Source: Okapia johnstoni (taxonomy: Eukaryota > Chordata > Mammalia > Artiodactyla > Giraffidae). From it: a stretch of DNA of 64,000 nt. The stretch is from positions 27,217,405 through 27,281,404 of the forward strand of contig CM044322.1 of the NCBI GenBank assembly GCA_024291935.2, in the 5' to 3' direction. Shown piece by piece: positions 23,501 to 33,200 of the stretch; positions within the stretch are counted from its first letter, which is position 1; each line of letters starts with the position of its first letter. The notes beneath the pieces were generated by a model. It ran no database searches. It had not been told where the DNA came from and saw nothing but the letters and a program-made list of their open reading frames with translations. The position numbers were made by a program, and so were the translations under genes.

Positions 23501-23713
23501 GCCAGCTTCCCCGTGGCTCTGCCACTGCAGCCACCAACGGTGCGGGCTTCTGAGCGGGAGCTCAGCTCAGGGGAGCAGCCCCTGTCCCCAGCATTGGCCC
23601 CCTCCCCCTATGGGGGGGTGCACCCCCCGGCCAGCCACGCTTCACCCAAGCAAGAGAATGGAACCATGACTCTGCTCCCAGGGCCTGCGGACCCTTCCCA
23701 GCCTCTGTGCTGA
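4371..23713 (+). CDS. SAMD11: SAMD11, SAND and SAM domain protein, long isoform; one frame break in exon 11
   Basis: SAMD11 is the mammalian counterpart of mouse mr-s, a nuclear transcriptional repressor of photoreceptors, with a C-terminal SAM domain that self-associates. The predicted protein is about 848 residues after allowing for one extra base; the human long form is of similar length. Residues about 100-205 form a SAND-like module: an EVECGANRALLYVRKL stretch, then GEWLTPNEFQF, DWKRSIRHKG and a Cys-rich CDCPGC end, encoded by exons 1 and 2. A Pro/Ala/Leu-rich N-terminus precedes it, and a long Pro/Ser-rich middle follows. The SAM domain starts at KWTVDDVCSFVGGL and is encoded by exons 12-14. 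Exon 11 carries a net +1 base in a G/C run (22158-22182); read literally, the frame stops at 22255-22257, before the SAM domain. The chosen start gives the conserved MPAVKKE opening. The downstream neighbour NOC2L is convergent. Confidence 0.9.
11570..11960 (+). repeat. Ancient interspersed repeat relic, probably L2-type or similar
   Basis: The stretch contains a series of diverged words typical of a common old mammalian repeat: 'gagtcttgaaggat', 'ggcctgt', 'caatggggagctactgaaag', 'gagcagggaagtgg'. A second relic of the same family lies at about 45880-46260. I am confident it is an old dispersed repeat, but not of its family name. Confidence 0.45.
12110..12310. promoter_or_regulatory. AT-rich island in SAMD11 intron 4, possible conserved noncoding element
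   Basis: About 200 bp of AT-rich unique-looking sequence sits in a GC-rich intron. It contains ACAATGAAAA (SOX-like), TTTTATGA words (CDX/HOX-like) and the near-palindromic TCATGAATGTTGATGA. No repeat family was recognised. Function is inferred only from composition and motif density. Confidence 0.3.
12600..12840. repeat. Degenerate pyrimidine-rich simple repeat
   Basis: Imperfect runs of CTGTC, CATC and TCTGTC words dominate about 230 bp, in the manner of a decayed (TCTG)n and (ATCC)n microsatellite. A similar but shorter (TCCA)n run lies at about 10417-10446. Confidence 0.55.
13048..13374 (-). repeat. tRNA-Glu-derived cetartiodactyl SINE (CHR-type), minus strand
   Basis: On the minus strand the element begins at about 13374 with a tRNA-like head: ccctggtggctcagtggtaa (A-box region), then ggtttgatccttgg (B-box region). 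It continues through the CHR-specific body and ends in an A-rich tail that reads as T-rich at 13060-13085 on the plus strand. Flanking copies of ATGGTTC at 13041-13047 and 13375-13381 (last base mismatched in context) may be the target-site duplication. It lies in SAMD11 intron 4, antisense to the gene. Confidence 0.8.
13536..13596 (+). repeat. 22-bp tandem repeat, about 2.6 copies
   Basis: Two adjacent 22-bp units start with GCATCACCTC and end with GAGC(T/C)GCA, followed by a partial third unit, GCACCACCTGAG. It is located in intron 4 of SAMD11. No function is apparent. Confidence 0.6.
13906..13918 (+). promoter_or_regulatory. OTX/CRX-type homeodomain site
   Basis: CCAATTAATCCCA combines a TAAT core with the TTAATCCC word bound by K50 homeodomains such as CRX and OTX2. 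It lies in SAMD11 intron 4. The mouse orthologue mr-s is a reported CRX target, which makes the site plausible, but one motif is weak evidence. Confidence 0.35.
14585..14650 (+). repeat. (TG)n-rich simple repeat
   Basis: Interrupted TG dinucleotide run in intron 4 of SAMD11, with several TGTGTGTG blocks. Confidence 0.7.
15512..15528 (+). promoter_or_regulatory. OTX/CRX-type site with adjacent TAATTG
   Basis: GTAATTGTGTTAATCCC holds a TAATTG core and, six bases on, a TTAATCCC K50 homeodomain word. It is in SAMD11 intron 5, about 200 bp downstream of exon 5. Confidence 0.35.
16141..16215. promoter_or_regulatory. AT-rich motif cluster, SAMD11 intron 5
   Basis: In GC-rich surroundings this 75-bp segment holds CTGATAAAAAT (16141-16151), TAATTG (16153-16158), an ATCGAT palindrome and GTGATTGA. 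The 11-mer CTGATAAAAAT recurs at 17241-17251. It may be a conserved regulatory element. Confidence 0.3.
17160..17285. promoter_or_regulatory. AT-rich motif cluster, SAMD11 intron 5
   Basis: The segment contains GATCAATAAGTTATTAGC, GATTGATCGG, CTGATAAAAAT (17241-17251), CAGATTAAGG and GGAATTAGG within about 125 bp. A MIR fragment may contribute to the middle (CTGTAAAGTGGAGA). Regulatory function is inferred only. Confidence 0.3.
19460..19800. promoter_or_regulatory. CpG island flanked by homeodomain-rich AT blocks, SAMD11 intron 7
   Basis: A block with AATAATTCACC, TTAATAATTT and TTAATTGC (19463-19512) leads into a CpG island of about 250 bp. The island itself holds TGTCAATCA (19595-19603, PBX-like), GTAAATAACC (19638-19647, forkhead-like) and TAATTAATTTATAAAC (from 19767). 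TAAT cores at the edges of CpG-dense DNA resemble a developmental enhancer or an alternative promoter. No exon was recognised here. Confidence 0.45.
20990..21480. promoter_or_regulatory. CpG island with four spaced TAATT cores, SAMD11 intron 8
   Basis: This CpG-dense stretch carries TAATTG at 21125-21130, TAATTA at 21226-21231, TAATTG at 21286-21291 and CAATTA at 21359-21364. These AT words are isolated in almost pure G/C sequence, at intervals of about 101, 60 and 73 bp. This pattern is hard to explain by base composition and suggests selected homeodomain sites. It ends just before exon 9. Confidence 0.5.
22687..22866 (+). repeat. SAMD11: Exact 90-bp tandem duplication across the SAMD11 exon 12 acceptor
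   Basis: Positions 22687-22776 and 22777-22866 are identical over 90 bases. Each copy contains a branchpoint-like CTAGTAAC, a pyrimidine tract, an acceptor (CAACTCAG) and the first 53 bases of the exon. Acceptors end at 22723 and 22813. Because 90 is a multiple of 3 and no stop lies inside, both acceptors give an open frame; use of the upstream one adds 30 residues just before the SAM domain. The downstream acceptor gives the exon length usual for this gene (125 bp). Confidence 0.9.
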
Positions 23714-24104
23714 GCTGGTGTCAGACCCAGGCCTTCATGCCAGCTGCTCCCAGGCAAAGGCCCCTCCCCCCACAGCTTATCCCCTTTTTGTTCTGGATGC
23801 AAAAAACAATTTTAAACACATGACATTCAGTTTCCACAGACTAGGGGTGACTGCAGAGCCTGGTGCAGACCCTGGGGGTCGGTACTCTGCATCCCAGGAG
23901 CTGCAGATAAGCCAGAGACCAAGGAGCCACAGAGGCACGTGGCGCTGGCCCCACCGCATGGCTGTGTCAGCTCGCCTCACCGGGTAGGTGGCATTCCCAC
24001 CCGCCACCATGGGCTGTGGTGGGAAGCGGGCCCCGTGATGGTTTACAGACGCAGCTCCAGGAATTGGACGGTATTTGGTACTTTCTGGTCTTTTATGTTA
24101 TAAA

Positions 24105-24110
24105 AATAAA
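24105..24110 (+). terminator. SAMD11: SAMD11 polyadenylation signal AATAAA
   Basis: AATAAA lies 392 bases after the SAMD11 stop codon, giving an expected cleavage at about 24125-24135. This is only about 130 bases before the NOC2L stop codon on the opposite strand. Confidence 0.7.
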
Positions 24111-24262
24111 GGCCTGTCCACCATCTACTGCCCTTTCACCCTGCAGGGGCGCTAACCTCAGGGCCTCTGGGCTCAGCCCCAGTGGAGAAGCAGCATGCCT
24201 GACTGCCTGGGGAGGCGGGAACACTGTACAGCAGCCCCCGCAAGACTCTAGATGGGCAGTCC

Positions 24263-27200
24263 TCAGTCCTCCTCAGAGAGTTGTAGATCCTGCAGCTCGT
24301 CCTCTGGCCCCTGGGCCAGCTGCCACAGCTCCTGGGGGTCCAGCCCCGCCTCTGTGTCTGGGCTTCCATCTGCAGGGAGAGAGCACAGCTACTAAATTCT
24401 GCTTTATCAGGAAGAAGCCAGCCTCAGAGGTTACTCATCACTAATTAATCACAGCACTAATTAATTTATCGCTGCTGCTCTTGCCGGCTGCCAGAGCCAG
24501 CCAGGATGGAGCAGCTGGACCGGTGTCCCCAGGGAGGGGTGTGGGCCCAGCTTAGAGCCAATGGCTCTGCCCACCCACAAGATCCCCCAAGGCAGCCCTG
24601 GGCTCCAGACAGATGGGCTCAAAAACCATAGCAGCCCTCATTCTGGGAACCACTTACCCTCTGACTTGCTGACTTCCTCCTCCCCACTGCTACTGCTGCT
24701 ATCGTCGTCCTCCTCCTCCTCCACTTTCTGCCAAGCTCTTGGGGACCCAGGCATCCCTGGGAACCAAGCACAAGAGCCCATGGGAGTGGACCCACCAGCA
24801 TGCCGCTAAAGCAGCAAGGGGGCTAGGGGCACAGCCTTGTACCACATCTTCCCTTAAGTCTCCTTTGTTCAACTGGAGAGGACCCAGAACTGTCCCCAGA
24901 AAGTTGTGGTGGGAGGGGGTGACACAAAGCTTAGGGGCCCGCGTTTGAATTCCAAAAGGGCCCCCACCTCAGAGCCAGCCACGTGGCAGGAGGGACAGAA
25001 GGGTGATGACAAGCTCCCTTCCTCTGGTTCCATAAGGCGGGAAGCCTGCTAGGCCCACCTGCTCCCATGTTCCCAGCGCAAGCTAAAGCTCACTCAGGCC
25101 AAACCTCTCTTTGTGAAGTCCGGGGCATCATCCTCCTCCTCATCACTATCCAGATCGAAGAGGTCCTTGAATTCTGCCCTGTCTTCATCCTTCCTGTCCC
25201 CCACCTTGCGGCGCTTTACCTCTGGGAAGTTCAAATCTTCCAGCTGGAAGGACGGGGACCAAGAGCAGCAGGTGAGGGTGGTAGCTCACCCACCACAGCC
25301 AGAGCCCAACTCACATTCCCACTGATGGCTTTACCCAGACCCAGTCCTGCTCCCTCCTCCCCCCAAACACCCCTCCTCTAGCCTCCAGCCTACCCTCCAC
25401 GCAAGGACCCTGCCTGGCCACTTTTGGGATGATTGGTCAGCATCACTGGGTAGGATTCCTGGACAGCAGTCTCACCAGGCCAGTAAGGAGGTCACTAAGT
25501 GCCACTGAAACTCCAACCTTCCTGTTGCCCTCAATTTCAGCCATCACCCCCAGAACAGATGGCAGCCCACACTGATACCAGGGCATAGCTGCAGACAGCC
25601 ATATCACTTGGCACGAAGCCATCCCCTCAGGTCACACCATCCACACCCACTGCTCAGGATCAGACCCAAAGACAGAGCGAGAGCTCTTCCCGTCCCTCCC
25701 TGATGGTCCACAGCTGGCCCACATGACAAGGTCAGCCCAGAACTCACCTCCCAAAAGTCCCAACCCATCAGGCCTGAGAAGGGGCAGCAGATGCTCTGCC
25801 CCAGCACAGCCCTGGGGCCTTTCCTCCTAGGGGTCACAGGAGAAGCGCCCAGACTCTACCTGGCCCTACCCACCATCTGCTCTGTCAGAGCAGCGGCAGC
25901 TGGGGGCAGCACCCACCAACCCCCGCTCACATCCCAGAACCCCCGCCATACTCGTTCTTTGCCACTGATCTCCAGCTGAATCTCGCGGTCCCTCAGCTTT
26001 CGCCACTGGCTGTAGTACTTGGTAAGCGGGGTCCCCTCCTCTCGAGTTCGCTTCTCCCAGGCATCCTGTGCAGAAGTCCAGGGTCATGTCCCACCCTAGG
26101 CAAACTCCCATATACCAGCTATACACAGCCCCCGGGCCTGGGCTCTGGCCCCAACTGACCACTGCACGCTGATCAGATACGCTGAAGGAGACTCTCTGGC
26201 GGCCGCTGCGGATGTGCTCTGCGTTCTCCTGCACCTTCTCGAGCAGCTGGCGCACCTGACGGCAGTAGTTGGCCACCTTACACTCCCGGAGGAAGGATTT
26301 CAGCTGCAGAAGAAGAGGCTCAGCCTAGCTCCAAGCACAAGGCTGTTCTGTACCCTGTGTGCAGTGACCGCAGACAGGCAGGGGTGGGGGCTGGGGCGGT
26401 GTCATGGGTTCCTGTGTTTCAGGCCTGGGGGACACTCCTGTGACAGGAGCTGTGGTGCACATGGCGGGGGGGTTGTTGTGTGACCCCTGGGGGCCTATGC
26501 AGGGCTGATGGGAGAATGCACACCAAGCCTAGGGGCCAGGTGGAGGGGTGGGCAGTGGCACGGACAGCATGGATCTACTCTCCAGGCTACATCCCACCCA
26601 CTGCCTGTCTCTGTAAATAAAGCTGTACTGGCGCATTTGTTCATGCATTTATATGAGTTTTTTTGTCCTTCCTTCTGCAGGAAAGTTGAGCAGTTTCAAG
26701 AAACCATGTGACTGCAAAAGCCTAAAATATTTACCATATGACTTTTTACCAAAAAAATTTGCTGACCCTTTTCTAGACCACGATCCCTGGGACTCAGACA
26801 CAGCAGGTGCACACACACTATGTGTGGGCAGCCCCGCCCCACTCACCACCAGGCCCAGACAGGCACAGGCCTCCCTGAGATGGGAAGTACCTAGGCTGAG
26901 GGTAAACAGATCTCCAAGTGGCCTATAAGGGGCTTGAGGGAGGGAGGATCCTCCACCGCCCTAAGTATTGCCTGAAGAAAAGCTGAGGTGGACAGCCAGG
27001 GCTTCCTCCCACCCCAAACCTCTCCTATTGCATCACCCAGCCCAGGAGCACCTGTAAAAGCATGCATTCAGACTAGCCCAACCCAGAGCTGGGGGGCCAG
27101 GTCCAGCCTGCTCAACCCCAGCACCTCCAGGCAACCTCATGGCTGCTCTGGACCCTGGGCTGTGGCAAGGTGGAGAGGCACTGGCAGGTCCTGGGGTCCT

Positions 27201-30200
27201 CGTGGTGCACCCATGCCAGCCCACACCCAGGGATGCGCCCCAGGGATCTAGCTGCCTGGCAGTGTCAGCAGAGACACCACAATGGCCAGGCTCTGCCACT
27301 CGTCCCATGTGGCTAGGACTGCAAAGTCCCACTCCAGCCCCACGTGAGAGGAGCTAGCCTGTTAGGAGACGGTCTGGTCTGCTGAGGGGTCTGGGCCCAT
27401 GGAAGGATCCAGGCGGGAGGCAGCGGGCACACACCTGAAGGACAGCGGGTAGCACCAACTCAGGGAACGCAATGCTGTGGGCCTGACTATGCAGGTACTC
27501 CAGGGTAAGGTCATATAGCTGCTCCACCAGGCCGTCCTGAGGCAGTGAGGGAGCAGTCAGCATCAGGGCAGATGGGGGCTCAGGCTCACCAGGCTCCCCC
27601 AACCCCAGGAGGCCCACAAGGTTCAACTCTGGAGGGCAGTGAGCCTTCTCCTGTCCACACTCATCTGCCTCCGGGCACCCCAAGCACAGTGCCCTCCGAC
27701 ATCCTGCCATGACCCTGCCCAGGGCATTCCCAGACCCCTCCCAGAGGCTGGGCTCACCCGATACGCCTTCTCCTGCAGGTTGACCTTGGACAGCTTCAGG
27801 ATCACAGCAAAGTTGATGGGCCTGGAGCTTATGCGCCCCGGCCTCCTGTTGAAGTCAACCTGCTGGAAAATCTGTCCCAAGGACCTGTCAGCCCCGCTTG
27901 CACACGACGGGACCCTGGGTCCCTAGAGACCCTTCTTAAAACCAAGGACAAGTGGCCAGACGCAGTGCCAGCCCTTCGGCCCTCAAACACAGCCTTTCCC
28001 CCCATCAGCTCGAGTTCCAGATCTCTGGTCCCCCAGAGTCCCTCTGCCACAGAGCAGGTCCCTGGCTGAGGGAGCAGGACCAGGGCAGGACCTTCCTGTA
28101 CTGCTGTTGCCCTCCTCCTCAAATGGGCCAGAAAACCTTGAGAACCAGTGTTTGGAGACAAAGAAGGGTCCCTCCAGCCCGGGGTCACCATCACTGCAAT
28201 TTCCTCACCCACAACTGCACCCCCACAGCCTGGCCCTGGTCTCTAGCGTTTGGACAGAAGCCTTTCCTGACCTGAGCTGTGTGCACACGTGTACACACAG
28301 ATGCATATGCACAGAGACAAGCACAGGAACACAGTTTTGGAATTAACGGGCTTCTGGCCCAGCTCTGCCGCTGTGATACTGGCAAACACCCGGATCAACC
28401 CAAGTCTGTGACTTAAAACCAGTGCTCTCCGGCCAGCCCTGCAGAGCAGCTGTCCTCACCTGTAGTGCCACTCTTGCCCACCACGCAGAGTACTTACAGG
28501 CAGGCTCCATGCAGAGCAACGCCCTCACAACACCTACGTGCTATGTCATACCCATATGCTATGAGCGAGGAGCCAGCACTCAGGACAGCGGTACCAAGGT
28601 GACGGGTGATCGGGCCACATGTAACAGGAGGCATCTCCCCCCTGCAACCTTGGGCACAGGCTCACCTCGAGGATGAAGGGCAGCACTGGGATGAAGGTGC
28701 CCGTGCTCTCCGAGAGCAGTGTCAGGGCGCGCACGCAGTGCATGCGCAGCGGGTAAAAGCGGGCCGTGGGGACCAACCTGGGCACATGGGAAGGAGGGAG
28801 TAAACAAAGGCCCAGCCTCAGAGACCCTCCTGGCCCAGCTGCCACAACCTCTCCCCACCCACTGGGCTCCAATCTCAGGAAGGGCTTTTCCCTGGCAGGG
28901 CCAGTGGCCATGCCTGCCTAAGACAAGTAAGGACAGAGTAAAAGGCCCCCACCGAAGTTGTGAGGACCTGCGTCCTTACTCAATTACACCAAGACACACC
29001 CTCCCTGCCTATCAATTCAATTTCATTTCAAGGCGTGACATGGTGGGGTAGCGGAAGCCTCTGGTGAAAACCTTTCTTTCTTCCCTTCAGGAGGTCAACG
29101 ATGCCCTCTCCTGGCCACACATGGCTCCTCCAGTCTCTGCTCCCAGAGACCAACACTGAATATTCATATGCATACTATAGCCCATCACACCAAATCTGCT
29201 CCGTGCAAGAGGCCTGGGCAAATAAGCCCAAATTCCCTTCAGATTGCACATCACCTCCTCTGCCCTATGACCCCAAAATGTATGTGTGTGCTGCATCCTC
29301 AACTAAGGTCACAGTCAACCAGGAAGCCCAGCTGACAAGGATTTTGGAACGTAGGCACAAGGCCACAGACAGCCTAACCCCAGATCTTCCTCAGGTGCTG
29401 CCAAGTCATAGCACTACACCCTGGAGGCCCTAGTCACCAGGGGCACTGGCAAGACCCTCCTGGAAAATCAGCTGCTCCTGGCCTTTCCGGATGCCTCCTT
29501 GGGTGACCCGACCCTATCCTGACCTCCAGGACAGCCTCCTGTATCCTTGTCCCCAGAAGGCCCCGTGTAACCCTAGCCCTGACCCTCCAGGACACCTATG
29601 TAACCTTGGCTCCTCCCTTCTTCGGCCCTCAGGGTGGCCTCACCCATCCCCGACTCACTTGATGCAGCCGATGACAACCTGGGCTAGTGGGTAGATCAAG
29701 GGCTGCAGAGCTTCACTGGGGCAGATGGTGCTGAGGGCGCGGCACCACAGGTAGAGGCAGTGCACGAACTGCCAGTTGTACACTGACTGGTATGTCTCCT
29801 GCCAGAGAAATCCACTCGGTCAGTCCCTGGGTCCCCTCTATCTACTCCACAGCCCCCACCAGCAAGGCACCTGCCCCGCCAAGGGGCTGAGCTGTCTCTC
29901 CCACGAGGCTCAGGCTCCACTCCTGCACACCTTCCTGCGTGTTGTCATGGCGTTGCGCAAGTGGATGGCGAGCTGGCGGATGTAGAGGAAGGCGTGCTGG
30001 TAGGCCACGCCGGTGTCCAGAGCCAGCAGCTCCGTCAGGGTTCGCTGCATGAAGTTGATGAGGGGCAGGGTGCTGGGAGAGGTGAACTTGCAGTTCCTCA
30101 CATACGTGATATACATTTGCTGCCGGAAACACCTCAGTCAGAGCTACCTCTGAACTCCTGGTGCCCTGTGCTCCCAACACACGGCTCTAAGCCCCCTCCA

Positions 30201-33200
30201 GATACCAGGGCCTTTCCCTCAGAGCTGGCCTCAGCAGGAACCACAGCCCAGACACGTTTGCTGCAGACCCCTCTCCTCAGCATGGTCCTGCTCCTTGAGT
30301 CCACCAGCCCTGAGAAGGGTCCGCAGCGCAGAGGGGAAGGGTCTCACTGGGAGTCCTGGGACCCAGGAAGGAGAGCTGCAGCATGAATAACTAGGGGATC
30401 AGGCAAGGAGCCACAATGCCCTTGGCTTGTGAAGAGCCCCAACCACAAAGGCAGCCTGCCCAGCCCTCAGGTCAAGACTTTCAACCCAGACCCCGAGGGA
30501 AGACCTGGGGGCACCGCTACCTTGAGGACGGGGCTCAGGAAGACATCCTTCTTGTGCCGGCAGACCTTGACGAGGACCACGAAGGCCAGCACCCGCAGTG
30601 TCTCCTCACCAGTGCTCCACAGGACCACCATCCTCTGCGGAGGCAAGCTGTCATCACCTGCCCTGGCCTCCCAGAGCCCAACCAGAGGCAGCCCTTCCCA
30701 CAGCGCCCGGGGGAGCCAGAAGATAGAGCTCCATCAAGGAGGAGCAAAAACACAGCACGCCACCCCTCCTGAAGGCCGCACAGTGAAAACGGACCTGTCA
30801 TTCACACATGTATGCACGGCGTGACAGAAAGCTGGCCCACCCCCAGGGCAGCCCACCCTTGAGTGACTGGGCTCTGCTACCCTGTGTGTGCTCACATAGA
30901 ACGCCATGGGGCAGCACAGGTGCCACCTGCACACAGGCCAGCAGTGCCCGCCCCAGCGCACCTTTAGCAGCATGCGGCACTGCTTGGGAAAGGTCAGGTA
31001 GTAGGGCACAGAGCTGCCCACGTGCTGGAGGACGGCTGCTGCCACTGTCACCTCTGCCACGCAGGCTACCAGCTGGGGAGGAAGGAGAGGTCAGCGAGGC
31101 CCAGGGTGTGAGTAGCCAGGTCCCCATGTGACTGGTAGGCCCCACCTCCCAGAACTGCACCTGGATGACGGAGCTCAGGTAAGCCTTAACATCCAGCCGG
31201 AGCTTGGCCCACAGCGGGCTACTGGACGGCTGCAGCACCCTGTAGAGAGACGGCACCCCCCAGCTCAGGAGGCCACCAGGAGGCAGAGGCCAGTGTCCAA
31301 AGCATAAGGGCACGTGGGCCCTATAGAGAGACACACCGCTCCCCCATCTTCCCCATGAGACATTCAGGGGCTCTTCCAGCTGGACAGACACAAGAGACAC
31401 ACTAGGGCTCTCTCAAGGGTGGCCCCGAGCTATGCCTCAGGCAGGGTACCATCAAGCCTCAAACCCCCACGACATGGCCAGAGGGTTAAACGTCCCTGTC
31501 TGAGCTGGGGCCAGCCACTTCCCCTAGAATCTCCAGATGGACCTCTGGCCTCTAGCTCCCACACGGCTCAGGCACCCATTCTGCAGTCCCAGGTCTCACC
31601 CAGGCATCACAAACCACAACCACAAGCTGGCTTCCTTTGGGCCACTCTTTTGTCTTGTTGTTGGCCACGGCTCATGGCTTTTGGGAGGGATCCTCAATCC
31701 CTGGACCATGGACCAGTACTGGTCCATGGCCTGTTAGGAACCAGGCCTCATAGCAGGTAAGCGGTGGGCAAGTGATCTAAGCTTCATTTGTGCTCCCCAT
31801 CGCTTGAATTCTTGCCTGAACCATACTCCCACCCCACTCCATGGAAAAACAGTCTTCCATGAAATCCATCCCTGGTGCCAAAAAGGTTGGCACTGGCTTA
31901 CAGGATCTTTGTCTCTTGACCAGAGACTGAACCTGAGCCATGGCAATGAAAGTGCAGAATCCTGATCACTTAGACCACTAGGAAACTCCCTGGGTCACAC
32001 ACACTTTAGAGAAACCAAGCCACTTACAAATTAATTTCAGCAACAGTGGCAGATACTTCTGGAAGTTTCTCAAAGGCATCATCCCTCAACATTCACAGAA
32101 CTCAGCATGTAAGTACTTATTCTATTTGCTAAAGCATGTGAAAGAACAAAGGACAGGGGCCCCTGAAAGTCTGCTGGCTCATGCCAGCTACTGGGCACCT
32201 GAAGCCACAACCGAGGAGGTGGCGACACCTCCTCCAGGACCCGGCCATCCTCCATGGAGGCTGCTCTGCGTAGGGTAGCAGCCCCCATGGGAGCCCATAC
32301 TCAGCACCACCTGTACCGCATGTTTACTGCCCACTCACTTGCTGCCTCCACCTTCACCGGTCTATCAGCTTCCCTGGTCCCCTCAGAGAGAGCCACCTCC
32401 ACATGGCCGCGCCTTCCTGAGCCATCAGTCCAGCCCCCACCACCACAAGACCTAGGTATTCCCATCCCCGAATCCTGGCCTCCCCCACCTCCCCTTGAGA
32501 CGGTTACAGCAAGACCTCTCCCTGGAGTATCCCAGACTCCTCTGAGCCCCAGTGTAACCCACAACCTGCCATGTCAGCTACTCATCTCTCCCCTCTGAAG
32601 CCCTTCCACAGCATTCGCTGCTCAAGCAACCTCTAACACGGAAGTCAAGGCCTGGAACCAGCATGGATGAGGCCCCTGCCTAGACAGACATACACACACG
32701 TGCACGCACGCACCAACACACATGCCACAGAGCAAAAACCAAGGAGAGCAGGCGAGGCTGATTAGTCCAAAGAAAAAAAGAGAGAATCCTGACCCAAGAA
32801 GATGGGGGACCAAAGCCAAGCACACACTCTGTAGCTCTTAAGGACTCTGGGCAGGGAGGAGGAAGGACAGAGCTACCCCCACAGGGCCCCAAGTGTCCAG
32901 CCTCTGTCAAGAGCCCTGCAAAGGGCCTGGCTCTGTCCTCAACATCCTTCTGGGCCAGGTGGGGCCACTAGGTCCCAGCGCCACTGCTGTTCGCAGTGCA
33001 GGGCCCTGACCACATCCCCGTGCCATCCTCTTTCCTCTTACCTGCTGCTGTCTTTTGGGGCTTTCCCGAACAATAGCTTCTGGAGACAGCCAAAAAGATC
33101 TCTGATGCAGAAGGTGACCAGAGCATTGAACACTGCAATGAGGGATCCAGAGATGCCATTCTCAGAACAGAGGATCAAAGAGAGAGCCTGTATCCCTGGT

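Larger units (their letters stand above)
4371..23713 (+). other. SAMD11: SAMD11 coding exon map (14 exons)
   Basis: Exons: 4371-4887, 5989-6080, 9634-9815, 11218-11268, 15182-15306, 18203-18292, 18467-18601, 20387-20549, 21488-21603, 21820-21898, 21981-22496, 22814-22938 (or 22724-22938, see the tandem duplication), 23244-23354 and 23468-23713. Every intron has GT-AG ends. Phases agree across all junctions except that exon 11 is one base too long. After exon 7 the sequence past the donor reads GGT ATG TAG, so the longer exon 7 end that I recall from human (about 16 more codons) cannot be used here. The introns of about 3-4 kb hold repeats and AT-rich islands described separately. Confidence 0.88.
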
